This document shows, piece after piece, positions 14,966 through 21,912 of a stretch of DNA of 39,996 bases. The translations under genes and the position numbers were made by a program. The notes beneath the pieces were generated by a model. The model made no database searches and was not told the origin of the DNA. It saw nothing but the letters and a program-made list of their open reading frames with translations. How positions within the stretch are numbered: position 1 is the stretch's first letter; every line of letters begins with the position of its first letter. The stretch comes from CAVQGZ01 sp964356295 (lineage in GTDB: Bacteria > Actinomycetota > Actinomycetes > Jiangellales > Jiangellaceae), in assembly GCA_964356295.1 (NCBI GenBank), contig CAYHHE010000019.1:1-39996 (forward strand), given 5' to 3'.

Positions 14966-15945
14966 GTGCGCATGAGACGGGTCGGCTGCTCGTCGGCGTC
15001 GTCTGTGCCGGTCGCTGCCTCGTCCTCGGCCGAGGGCCCGTCGTCGCCAGGGGAGTCTTCGTCCTCGCTCGCGGTCGCTCCCGAGGCCGTTGCGGCAACC
15101 TCGGCCGTGTCAGCGACGGACCCAGCGCCCTCGTGGCCGTGCAGCACCGTCTCAACCGCGAACCCCTGAGCCGTCAGCCGGCGGCGCAGCGCGTCGAGGG
15201 CGCTCGCCACGGCGCCGACCTCGTGGTCGGCACGTTGACGAGCCTCGCGCAGGACGGTGGCGGCAGCCTCACGCTGGAGGTCGGCGTCACGGTCCGCTGT
15301 CGCTCGGAGGTCGGCTGCCGCGGACTGCGCCTCGGTCAGGAGCGCCTTGGACTCGTCGACGCCTGCCACTCGGACCGCGGTGGCATCTTCGTTGGCCTCC
15401 TGACGCCATCGTGCGGCGTCGGCTTCGGCCTCGGCACGCAACCGCTGCGCAGCCGAGTCCGCGTCGGTGTGGGTTGTCGCTGCGTAGGCGTCGGCTTCGC
15501 GGCGTGCCTGGTCAGCGTCGGCCTGAGCCTCCGCGCGCTCCCGGTCGGCCTGAGCCTTCGCCTCGGCGCGCTCCTGGTCGGCCTGCGCCTTCGCCTCCGC
15601 GCGCAGGCTCGCCGCCTGCTCCTCGGCCGAGCGCAGCAGGGTGGCGACATGGTCGCCGAGTCCGGAGAAGGAGGGGTGCTCGGCGTTGCGGAGCTTGGAC
15701 TCCGCGAGGTCGAGCCTGGTGCGCACGTCGGTCAGCTCGCCGGAGAGCTCGGTGATGCGCTCCTCGGCACGATCGAGCAGCTCCCCGCGCTCCGCTCCTC
15801 GAGCCAGCGCCTCCCGCAGCTTGTCCTCGAGCTTGCGGACGTAGCGCTCGACCTGCTCACGGTCGTACCCGCGGCTACGGACGTGGAAGCCACCGGTGGA
15901 GGCATTGTCGAAGATCGACAGCGGCTTGCGTTCGGCGTCGCTCAC
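14953..15945 (-). CDS. DivIVA-domain coiled-coil protein, FilP/Scy-like
   Basis: A 330-residue protein that starts with a short DivIVA-type motif (GFHVRSRGYDREQVERYVRK, about residues 19-38) and continues as a long charged coiled coil to about residue 260, with a Ser/Glu/Asp-rich acidic tail. Within the coil are three consecutive 11-residue units beginning RAEAKAQAD, encoded by a near-perfect 33-bp tandem repeat. Such proteins act in polar growth: FilP forms intermediate-filament-like structures and Scy organises the tip in Streptomyces. From memory, filP and scy also adjoin the epimerase-thiolase-meaB genes there, as here. GTG 15945 has GGAGGG at good spacing. Whether it is FilP, Scy or another DivIVA-like protein is unresolved; it is far shorter than Scy. 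Confidence 0.82.
   Translation of the reverse strand: MSDAERKPLSIFDNASTGGFHVRSRGYDREQVERYVRKLEDKLREALARGAERGELLDRAEERITELSGELTDVRTRLDLAESKLRNAEHPSFSGLGDHVATLLRSAEEQAASLRAEAKAQADQERAEAKAQADRERAEAQADADQARREADAYAATTHTDADSAAQRLRAEAEADAARWRQEANEDATAVRVAGVDESKALLTEAQSAAADLRATADRDADLQREAAATVLREARQRADHEVGAVASALDALRRRLTAQGFAVETVLHGHEGAGSVADTAEVAATASGATASEDEDSPGDDGPSAEDEAATGTDDADEQPTRLMRTQTA
15535..15600. repeat. 33-bp tandem duplication encoding hendecad coiled-coil units
   Basis: Two adjacent 33-bp units (15535-15567 and 15568-15600) differ at only three positions. On the minus strand they encode consecutive 11-residue units RAEAKAQADQE and RAEAKAQADRE in the FilP-like protein, followed by a third, more diverged unit. 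This is recent in-frame expansion of a hendecad coiled coil. Confidence 0.85.
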
Positions 15946-16014
15946 GAGGTCCCTCCGACGGCTGGGAGCCCGCTTGGGTCCCGGACGGACCCGCTGCGGG
16001 GTGTAGAGGTCAGG

Positions 16015-16170
16015 CTAGACCCCGCGGAAGCGAATGGCCTCGACATGGGTGACCCTGCGCTGCGTGTCGCGCCCCAGCCAAATGCGGCCGTAGCGCTCAA
16101 GGATGCCCAAGGTCGGCACCGGTTCGACGATCGACGTCCACACCGCGTTGTCGTTGATGGCCGAGGCCAT
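16015..16170 (-). CDS. Possible small protein of 51 residues, unknown function
   Basis: A short ORF between the epimerase and FilP-like genes on the same strand, 56 nt after the epimerase stop. It starts MASAINDNAVWTSIVEPV, contains LERYGRIWLGRDTQRR and ends VEAIRFRGV. About 88 percent of its codons end in G or C, which fits coding DNA here but is weak evidence in such GC-rich sequence. No good Shine-Dalgarno precedes ATG 16170; GGAGAAGG lies about 24 nt upstream and the frame stays open further upstream. It could be a real small protein, a remnant, or chance. Without it this gap (15946-16226) would hold no gene. Confidence 0.35.
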   Translation of the reverse strand: MASAINDNAVWTSIVEPVPTLGILERYGRIWLGRDTQRRVTHVEAIRFRGV

Positions 16171-16226
16171 GACAGATGAAGCGACGTTCGCGAGTCCTTC
16201 TCCTCGGGTGGGCGTCCCGCGAGTCC

Positions 16227-16682
16227 TCAGCCGTGGTGGCCCTCGGACGCCGGCGCGGACTGGACGAGCTCGACGAGGACGCCGCCGGCGTCCTTGGGGT
16301 GGATGAAGTTGATGCGCGAGTTGGATGTCCCGCGCTTCGGCTCCGGGTAGAGCAGGCGGACGCCGCGCTCACGGAGCGTGGCACACACCTCGTCGATATC
16401 GTCGACGCCGTAGGCCATCTGCTGGACGCCGGGGCCGTTGCGGTCGAGGAACTTCGCGATCGTCGACTCGGGGCTCAGCGGCGCGAGCAGCTGGATGTAG
16501 GGGGGACCGGTGCCGGTAACGCTCAACATCGCCTCGCGTACGCCCTGCTCGGTGTTGACCTCCTCGTGAGCGACCGTCATGCCGTAGGTGCGGGCGTAGA
16601 ACTCCTTGGCCTCGTCCAGGTCGGCGACGGCGACCCCGACGTGGTCGATCCTGGTGAACAGCGACTCGCTCTGGGGAACCAT
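16227..16682 (-). CDS. mce: Methylmalonyl-CoA epimerase
   Basis: Interconverts (2R)- and (2S)-methylmalonyl-CoA in the cytosol. The 151-residue protein has two glyoxalase-type (VOC) modules: RIDHVGVAVADLDEAKEFYA, EVNTEQGVREAML and YIQLLAPL in the first, GVQQMAYGVDDIDEV and NFIHPKDAGGVLVELV in the second. By alignment with the P. shermanii enzyme the metal ligands are His14, Gln64, position 88 and Glu138; position 88 is Gln here instead of the usual His. ATG 16682 gives the family length; an upstream GTG at 16748 is less likely. Divergent from thiolase, and upstream of the small ORF and FilP-like gene on the same strand. Confidence 0.93.
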   Translation of the reverse strand: MVPQSESLFTRIDHVGVAVADLDEAKEFYARTYGMTVAHEEVNTEQGVREAMLSVTGTGPPYIQLLAPLSPESTIAKFLDRNGPGVQQMAYGVDDIDEVCATLRERGVRLLYPEPKRGTSNSRINFIHPKDAGGVLVELVQSAPASEGHHG

Positions 16683-16743
16683 GAGGGCATCCTCGCAAAC
16701 GTCCCGGACGCCGACCATGGGTCCCGGTCGTGCCGTGAGCAGG

Positions 16744-16780
16744 ATCACCCTCTGCGTGAGTGCACCGTGATGGGTAGGGT
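16744..16780 (+). promoter_or_regulatory. Thiolase promoter with a possible operator
   Basis: TAGGGT at 16775-16780 is a likely -10 box for the thiolase gene, giving a 5' leader of roughly 39 nt. Immediately before it, ATCAC (16744-16748) and GTGAT (16767-16771) form a widely spaced dyad that would overlap the spacer and -35 region, as expected for a repressor site. The regulator is unknown. Confidence 0.4.
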
Positions 16781-16825
16781 GGCCAGATCAAGTCGGACAT
16801 CCATCGTCGAGGTGGGAGGTACGCG

Positions 16826-18013
16826 ATGTCCAGCGTCATCGTGGCAGGGGCTCGGACCCCGGTAGGCAGGTTGCTCGGGTCGCTGACCGGGTTCTCTGCG
16901 TCGGACCTCGGCGGGATCGCGATCAAGGCGGCCCTCGAGCGCGCCGGCGTCGCCCCCGACCAGGTCGACTACGTGATCATGGGCAACGTGCTGCAGGCCG
17001 GCGGAGGCCAGAACCCGGCGCGTCCGGCCGCGGCGAAGGCGGGTATTCCCATGACCGTCCCGGCGCTGACCATCAACAAGGTGTGCCTGTCCGGGATCGA
17101 CGCCATCGCGCTGGCCGACCAGCTGATCCGGGCCGGGGAGTTCGAGGTCGTGGTCGCCGGGGGGATGGAGTCGATGACCAATGCCCCGCACCTGCTCACC
17201 AAGTCCCGTGAGGGGTTCAAGTACGGCGACGTCACCATGCTCGACCACATGGCCTACGACGGCCTGTGGGACATCGTCACCGACCAGGCGATGGGCGCGC
17301 TGACCGAGAGCCGCAACGCCGAGCGGGACAACCTCACCCGAGAGGAGCAGGACGCCGTGTCTGCCGCCTCCCACCAGCGAGCAGCCGCAGCCTGGAAGAA
17401 CGGCCTGCTCACCGAGGAGGTCGTGCCGGTCGAGATCCCCCAGCGCCGGGGTGACCCGATCCTGTTCAGCGAGGACGAGGGCGTCCGGGCCGACACCACC
17501 GCCGACTCCCTGGCCAAGCTGCGCCCCGCCTTCAACCGCAACGGCACGATCACCGCCGGGTCGTCGTCCCAGATCTCCGACGGTGCCGCGGCGGTCGTGG
17601 TGATGAGCAAGGCAAAGGCCGACGAGCTCGGGCTGGACTATCTGGCCGAGATCGGCGCTCACGGAGTGGTCGCTGGACCGGACTCGACGTTGCAGGAGCA
17701 GCCGGCCGAGGCGATCAAGGCCGCCTGCGCCAAGGAGGGCATCGAGGTCTCCGACATCGACCTGTTCGAGATCAACGAGGCCTTCGCGGCAGTGGCACTG
17801 GTGAGCACGAAGGCCCTCGGGGTCAGCGACGACATCGTCAACGTCAACGGCGGAGGCATCGCGATCGGCCACCCGATCGGGATGTCGGGGGCGCGCATCA
17901 CCCTCACCCTGGCCCACGAGCTTCGCCGACGCGGCGGCGGCGTGGGTGCCGCAGCGCTGTGTGGCGGCGGCGGGCAAGGCGACGCGCTCATCCTTCGCGT
18001 CCCCACGGGCTGA
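16826..18013 (+). CDS. Acetyl-CoA C-acetyltransferase (thiolase)
   Basis: Condenses two acetyl-CoA to acetoacetyl-CoA, or cleaves 3-oxoacyl-CoA. The 395-residue protein has the nucleophilic Cys87 in NKVCLSGIDAIALAD, NEAFA in the C-terminal half, the catalytic His in GGGIAIGHPIGMSGAR and the second Cys in ALCGGGGQGDALIL. The length is typical. ATG 16826 is preceded by GTGGGAGG. meaB follows after 19 bp with no terminator, so they are probably co-transcribed. Together with the fused hydroxyacyl-CoA dehydrogenase it could feed the ethylmalonyl-CoA or butyrate-level pools, but no crotonyl-CoA reductase is in the window. Confidence 0.95.
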   Translation: MSSVIVAGARTPVGRLLGSLTGFSASDLGGIAIKAALERAGVAPDQVDYVIMGNVLQAGGGQNPARPAAAKAGIPMTVPALTINKVCLSGIDAIALADQLIRAGEFEVVVAGGMESMTNAPHLLTKSREGFKYGDVTMLDHMAYDGLWDIVTDQAMGALTESRNAERDNLTREEQDAVSAASHQRAAAAWKNGLLTEEVVPVEIPQRRGDPILFSEDEGVRADTTADSLAKLRPAFNRNGTITAGSSSQISDGAAAVVVMSKAKADELGLDYLAEIGAHGVVAGPDSTLQEQPAEAIKAACAKEGIEVSDIDLFEINEAFAAVALVSTKALGVSDDIVNVNGGGIAIGHPIGMSGARITLTLAHELRRRGGGVGAAALCGGGGQGDALILRVPTG

Positions 18014-18032
18014 CCGACGCGCAGCAGCTCGG

Positions 18033-19028
18033 GTGAGCCCTGGGACGGCGCGCGCACGTACGGTCACAGAGCTGTTCGAGCGCGCCCGGGCAGGTGATCC
18101 GAGGTCCACGGGGCGGCTGGTGTCGCTGGTGGAGAACCGGTCCGACCGGTTGCGCGAGGCGATGGAGCTGCTGGCTGGGCATGCCGGGCATGCGGCGACC
18201 GTCGGGGTCACCGGGTCCCCGGGTGTCGGCAAGTCGACGTTGGTGGCTGCCCTGGTGGGGGCCTACCGCGCCGCCGGGTCGCGGGTCGGCGTGCTGGCAG
18301 TCGACCCGTCCTCCCCGTTCACCGGCGGAGCCGTCCTCGGGGACCGGGTGCGGATGCAGGCCCACGCCACCGACGAGGCGGTGTTCATCCGGTCCATGGC
18401 CAGCCGCGGCCACCTCGGTGGGCTGTCCTGGGCCACGCCGCAGGCCCTCCGGGTGCTCGACGCGGTCGGCTTCGACGTGGTTCTCGTCGAGACGGTGGGC
18501 GTGGGCCAGTCCGAGGTGGAGATCGCGGGCCTGGCCGACAGCACTGTCGTGGCGCTGGCTCCCGGTCTCGGCGACGGGATCCAGGCGGCCAAGGCCGGCA
18601 TCCTCGAGGTGGGGGACGTGTTCGTAGTGAACAAGGCCGACCGTGACGGTGCCAGCCAGGTGGTTCGTGACCTCACCGCGATGCTGCGCCTGGTCCCGCC
18701 GGGTCCGCACGCCTGGACCCCGCCGGTGGTGCGGACGGTGGCGCACCGTCAGGAGGGGATCGACACCCTCGTCACCGCGCTGGACAGGCACCGGCGCTGG
18801 CTCACCACGTCCGGTGGGCTTGCCGAACGCCGCCGACGGCAGGCCAGGGAGGAGGTCGAAGCCCTGGCCCAGGCCGACTTCCTGGCCGCGGCGAGGAGAG
18901 CGCTGGGCGAGGACGGCATGTCGGTCCTCGCCGACGAGGTGGCACGCGGGGCCGTCGATCCCTACACCGCCGCCGACCGGTTGGTGCACGCCCTGGCCCG
19001 ACCTCGCCAGGGCGACCGGCAGGGATGA
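18033..19028 (+). CDS. meaB: MeaB/ArgK-type GTPase chaperone of a B12-dependent acyl-CoA mutase
   Basis: A G3E-family GTPase that loads and protects adenosylcobalamin in methylmalonyl-CoA or isobutyryl-CoA mutases. The 331-residue protein has Walker A GSPGVGKST (residues 61-69), the switch region AVDPSSPFTGGAVLGDR, MASRGHLGGLSWAT, the Walker B-like ETVGVGQSEVEIAGLAD and the G4 motif VVNKADRDGA. GTG 18033 gives the family length; the frame is open further upstream inside the thiolase gene, but those starts would add a non-homologous extension. Its neighbours, the epimerase and the mutase at 19995, support the role. In some bacteria MeaB is fused to the mutase; here it is separate. Confidence 0.94.
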   Translation: MSPGTARARTVTELFERARAGDPRSTGRLVSLVENRSDRLREAMELLAGHAGHAATVGVTGSPGVGKSTLVAALVGAYRAAGSRVGVLAVDPSSPFTGGAVLGDRVRMQAHATDEAVFIRSMASRGHLGGLSWATPQALRVLDAVGFDVVLVETVGVGQSEVEIAGLADSTVVALAPGLGDGIQAAKAGILEVGDVFVVNKADRDGASQVVRDLTAMLRLVPPGPHAWTPPVVRTVAHRQEGIDTLVTALDRHRRWLTTSGGLAERRRRQAREEVEALAQADFLAAARRALGEDGMSVLADEVARGAVDPYTAADRLVHALARPRQGDRQG

Positions 19029-19040
19029 CGTCGGCGCGGC

Positions 19041-19059
19041 TGCGTGCACGCAGTGCGTG
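19041..19059. promoter_or_regulatory. Interlocking palindromes upstream of a small membrane gene
   Basis: A perfect 12-bp palindrome TGCGTGCACGCA (19041-19052) overlaps a second dyad CACGCA-G-TGCGTG (19047-19059), giving alternating half-sites 13 bp after the meaB stop and about 90 bp before the next start. It could be an operator or a transcript-end hairpin. Directly downstream, CCTGGGATC occurs twice between 19081 and 19104. Confidence 0.35.
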
Positions 19060-19148
19060 TCCTGAGGTACAACAGAGGCTCCTGGGATCCTGGGTCCCTG
19101 GGATCATCGGGACTGGGCGTTGCCCGGCGGACGGGACGAGGAGGAGCG

Positions 19149-19304
19149 ATGCGCAAGTTCGTCATCGGCGCCATCGTGCTTTTCGTGGCCTACTTTCTGG
19201 TGACCAATCCCGAGGGCGCCGCCGCGATCGTCCAAGGGGCGTGGAACGCCATCGTCGCGTTCTTCGAGTCGATCCTGAACTTCATCACCGCGCTGTTCTC
19301 CTGA
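19149..19304 (+). CDS. Small single-helix membrane protein
   Basis: A 51-residue hydrophobic protein beginning MRKFVIGAIVLFVAYFLV, followed by TNPEGAAAIVQGAWNAIVAF and a second hydrophobic, possibly amphipathic stretch ending ITALFS. It looks like one membrane-spanning segment plus a surface-lying helix. ATG 19149 has the strong ribosome-binding site GAGGAGGAGCG. The next gene, encoding a PH-domain membrane protein, starts 9 bp after its stop, so the two are co-transcribed and may work together. The function is unknown. Confidence 0.75.
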   Translation: MRKFVIGAIVLFVAYFLVTNPEGAAAIVQGAWNAIVAFFESILNFITALFS

Positions 19305-19313
19305 GGCGACCCG

Positions 19314-19988
19314 ATGTCGCGGGTGGGTCGCTGGTGGTCGCGCCGGGTGGACGGCACCGTCGTCTGGCTGGACAGCGTCGCTGACGAGGGACTCCTGCCC
19401 AAGGCGCGGCGCCGGCTTCGGCGCACCAACCCCGATGAGCAGCTCGTCCCCGGCGAGCACGTCATCGACGAGGTCAGACACCACTGGATCGCGTTCCTCG
19501 GCCCGATCCTGCTGCTGCTGCTCATGGTGGTGCTGCTGGTCAGGTCCCTGCTCATGGTCCCGATCGACGTCCTCTGGGTTCCATTGGCCCTGTGCCTCGT
19601 GCTGTTCATGTTCGCCAGCGACCGCTTGGCGCGAGCATGGATGGACCGACTGGTGATCACCGACTCCCGCGTGGTGCGCATCTCCGGGGTCTACAACCGC
19701 AAGGTGGCGTGGATGCCGCTCACGCGCGTGCTGGACATCACCGTCGACCGTCCCCTCTACCTGCGAGCGTTCCACTGCGGGCACCTGGTGCTGGAGAACG
19801 CTGCCCAGGAGCAGGGTCTGCGCGACGTCCGGCTCATCCCGCGACCCGGCGATCGGGCCCTGCTCATCCATGCCCTGCGGACCGGCGTGGCGCGCGAGGC
19901 GGTAGCCGACCGCGAGCGACCCATCCGGGTGCCCGGCCACGCTGCCTCCTCCCGCGGTGAGCGACGACGAGGCCACCACCTAACCTGA
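19314..19988 (+). CDS. Membrane protein with a bacterial PH domain
   Basis: A 224-residue protein. The N-terminal soluble part (about 1-58) contains LRRTNPDEQLVPGEHVIDEV, followed by two membrane segments (about 60-105, rich in LLLLLMVVLLV and LALCLVLFMF) and a bacterial PH-like (YdbT/bPH2) domain starting WMDRLVITDSRVVRISGVYN and continuing WMPLTRVLDITVDRP. The basic C-terminal tail is probably disordered. It is 9 bp downstream of the one-helix membrane gene and 6 bp upstream of the mutase gene, so the three form one transcription unit. bPH2 proteins are thought to be membrane-associated scaffolds. No enzymatic motif is visible. Confidence 0.8.
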   Translation: MSRVGRWWSRRVDGTVVWLDSVADEGLLPKARRRLRRTNPDEQLVPGEHVIDEVRHHWIAFLGPILLLLLMVVLLVRSLLMVPIDVLWVPLALCLVLFMFASDRLARAWMDRLVITDSRVVRISGVYNRKVAWMPLTRVLDITVDRPLYLRAFHCGHLVLENAAQEQGLRDVRLIPRPGDRALLIHALRTGVAREAVADRERPIRVPGHAASSRGERRRGHHLT

Positions 19989-19994
19989 CCTGAC

Positions 19995-21680
19995 ATGGAC
20001 GCCGCGCAGATCCAGCAGGGACGGGAGCGCTGGCAGCGCCGTTACGACGCCGCGCGCCAGGCCGGGCGGCTGAGCGAGCCCGACCCGACGACCCTCTCGG
20101 GTATGCCGTTGGAGCCGGTGTACGGCCCACCCGACGGCGTGGCCGATCCTCGTTTCGGCCGTATCGGGTGGCCGGGGGAGTACCCGTTCACCCGTGGGTT
20201 GTACCCGACGGGCTACCGAGGCAAGTCGTGGACGATTCGCCAGTTCGCCGGCTTCGGGAACGCCGCGCAGACCAACCAGCGGTACCACCAGATCCTCGAC
20301 GCCGGCGGCGGTGGGCTCTCCGTGGCCTTCGACATGCCCACGCTGATGGGCCGGGACTCCGACGACCCTCACGCGGTGGGTGAGGTCGGTCACTGCGGCG
20401 TCGCGGTCGACTCCGCAGCCGACATGGACGTGTTGTTCGAGGGGATCCCGCTCGCCGAGGTCACCACGTCCATGACGATCAGCGGCCCCGCGGTTCCGGT
20501 GTTCTGCATGTACCTCGTGGCTGCCGAGCGTCAAGGCGTGGCGCCGTCCACGCTGGACGGCACCCTGCAGACCGACATCTTCAAGGAGTACATCGCCCAG
20601 AAGGAGTGGCTGTTCCCGGCGGAGCCTCATCTACGGCTGATCGGGGACCTGCTGGAGTTCTGCGGCGAGCAGATGCCGGCCTACAAGCCGATCTCGGTCA
20701 GCGGCTACCACATCCGCGAGGCCGGGGCCACCGCCGCCCAGGAGCTGGGCTTCACCCTCGCCGACGGCTTCGCCTACGTCGAGCTCGCCCGATCGCGGGG
20801 TCTCGACCTCGAGCGGGTCGCCGCCAGCCTGTCCTTCTTCTTCGATGCTCACATCGACTTCTTCGAGGAGATCGCGAAGCTCCGGGCCGCACGTCGGATC
20901 TGGGCCCGCTGGATGCGCGAGGAGTTCGGACTCACCTCCCCGCGCGCGCAGTGGCTGCGCTTCCACACCCAGACGGCCGGTGTCTCGCTGACCGCCGCGC
21001 AGCCGGTGAACAACGTCGTGCGGACCGCGGTGGAGGGCCTGGCGGCGGTGCTCGGCGGGACGAACTCGCTGCACACCAACGCCCTGGACGAGACTCTGGC
21101 TCTCCCCACCGCGGAGTCGGCCGAGATCGCCCTGCGGACCCAGCAGGTGCTCATGGAGGAGACCGGGGTGACCGCGGTCGCCGACCCGCTGGGCGGCTCG
21201 TGGTACGTCGAGGCCCTCACCGACAGGATCGAGGCGCAGGCCGAGCAGGTATTCGCCACCATCCGCGACATGGGCGGTGACGGGAGCATGACCGCCGGCA
21301 TCCTGCGCGGCATCGAGGACGGCTGGTTCACCGCTGAGATCGCTGATGGCGCGTTCGCCTACCAGCAGGCGCTGGAGAAGGGCGACAAGCACATCGTCGG
21401 CGTCACCGATCACACCGAGACGATCACCAGGCAGCCGCCCATCCTTCGGGTGTCCCACGAGGTGGAGTCCGAGCAACGTTCCCTGCTGGCTCGTCGGCGC
21501 CAGAGCCGGGACGGCGCTGCCGTCCGCGACGCTCTGGAGTCCCTGCTCGGGGCCGTGCGGGCCGGCACGTCCACGATCCCGCCGATGCTGGCGGCTGTGC
21601 GCGCGGAGGCAACCCTCGGGGAGATCTGCGACCTCCTGCGTCAGGAGTGGGGCACCTTCACCGAGCCGGCCAGCTTCTGA
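19995..21680 (+). CDS. icmA: B12-dependent acyl-CoA mutase large subunit, predicted isobutyryl-CoA mutase IcmA
   Basis: The 561-residue catalytic TIM-barrel subunit of an adenosylcobalamin-dependent acyl-CoA mutase, lacking the C-terminal B12-binding domain. Aligned on the P. shermanii methylmalonyl-CoA mutase, Tyr89 is Phe84 (IRQFAGFG), Arg207 is Gln202 (YIAQKEWLFP), Ala116 is Ala111 (LSVAFDMP) and the catalytic His is His239 (SGYHIREAG). Phe/Gln is the combination described for isobutyryl-CoA mutase (Phe80/Gln198 in S. cinnamonensis IcmA), not the Tyr/Arg pair of methylmalonyl-CoA mutase or the Ile/Asp of 2-hydroxyisobutyryl-CoA mutase. The length matches IcmA. A separate small subunit (IcmB/HcmB-like) is needed and is not here. 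The start is 6 bp after the PH-domain gene. Confidence 0.88.
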   Translation: MDAAQIQQGRERWQRRYDAARQAGRLSEPDPTTLSGMPLEPVYGPPDGVADPRFGRIGWPGEYPFTRGLYPTGYRGKSWTIRQFAGFGNAAQTNQRYHQILDAGGGGLSVAFDMPTLMGRDSDDPHAVGEVGHCGVAVDSAADMDVLFEGIPLAEVTTSMTISGPAVPVFCMYLVAAERQGVAPSTLDGTLQTDIFKEYIAQKEWLFPAEPHLRLIGDLLEFCGEQMPAYKPISVSGYHIREAGATAAQELGFTLADGFAYVELARSRGLDLERVAASLSFFFDAHIDFFEEIAKLRAARRIWARWMREEFGLTSPRAQWLRFHTQTAGVSLTAAQPVNNVVRTAVEGLAAVLGGTNSLHTNALDETLALPTAESAEIALRTQQVLMEETGVTAVADPLGGSWYVEALTDRIEAQAEQVFATIRDMGGDGSMTAGILRGIEDGWFTAEIADGAFAYQQALEKGDKHIVGVTDHTETITRQPPILRVSHEVESEQRSLLARRRQSRDGAAVRDALESLLGAVRAGTSTIPPMLAAVRAEATLGEICDLLRQEWGTFTEPASF

Positions 21681-21720
21681 CCGACGGTGCCTGAGCAGGC
21701 GCGTGGGCCGCACAGCCCGG

Positions 21721-21799
21721 CAGGACGCTTGGGGGCGGGGTCGCGTCCTGGCCGTAGCGTCCGAGGGCGGGAGGGTCCCGGCCCTCGGTTCTTCGGACG
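21721..21799 (+). terminator. Two consecutive hairpins after icmA
   Basis: In the 232-bp gap after the mutase, CAGGACGC (21721-21728) pairs perfectly with GCGTCCTG (21743-21750), and CCGAGGGC (21761-21768) pairs with GCCCTCGG (21781-21788), with an outer CGTCC/GGACG pair extending to 21799. There is no T tract, as is common in GC-rich actinobacteria. The position suits transcription termination of the meaB-icmA unit. Confidence 0.5.
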
Positions 21800-21899
21800 C
21801 AGCGCCGGGGACGGCGACGTGGCGGGGTGCAGCAGCGATCGGGCCGAGAGCCGGGCGCACCGATAGGGGTCGGATTGCGCCGGGCTCGCTCCGGCAGGC

Positions 21900-21912
21900 A
21901 ACAATGGACGCC
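21900..21912 (+). promoter_or_regulatory. Probable leaderless promoter of the thioredoxin-like gene
   Basis: AACAAT (21900-21905) is a -10-like box 7 nt before ATG 21913, with no Shine-Dalgarno. The spacing favours the second of two close ATG codons (21904 and 21913). Confidence 0.4.

Noticed and set aside
21681..21912. Cobalamin riboswitch near icmA or pduO
   Set aside because: No B12-box-like sequence was seen, and the pduO leader is too short for one. The hairpins after icmA are better read as a terminator.
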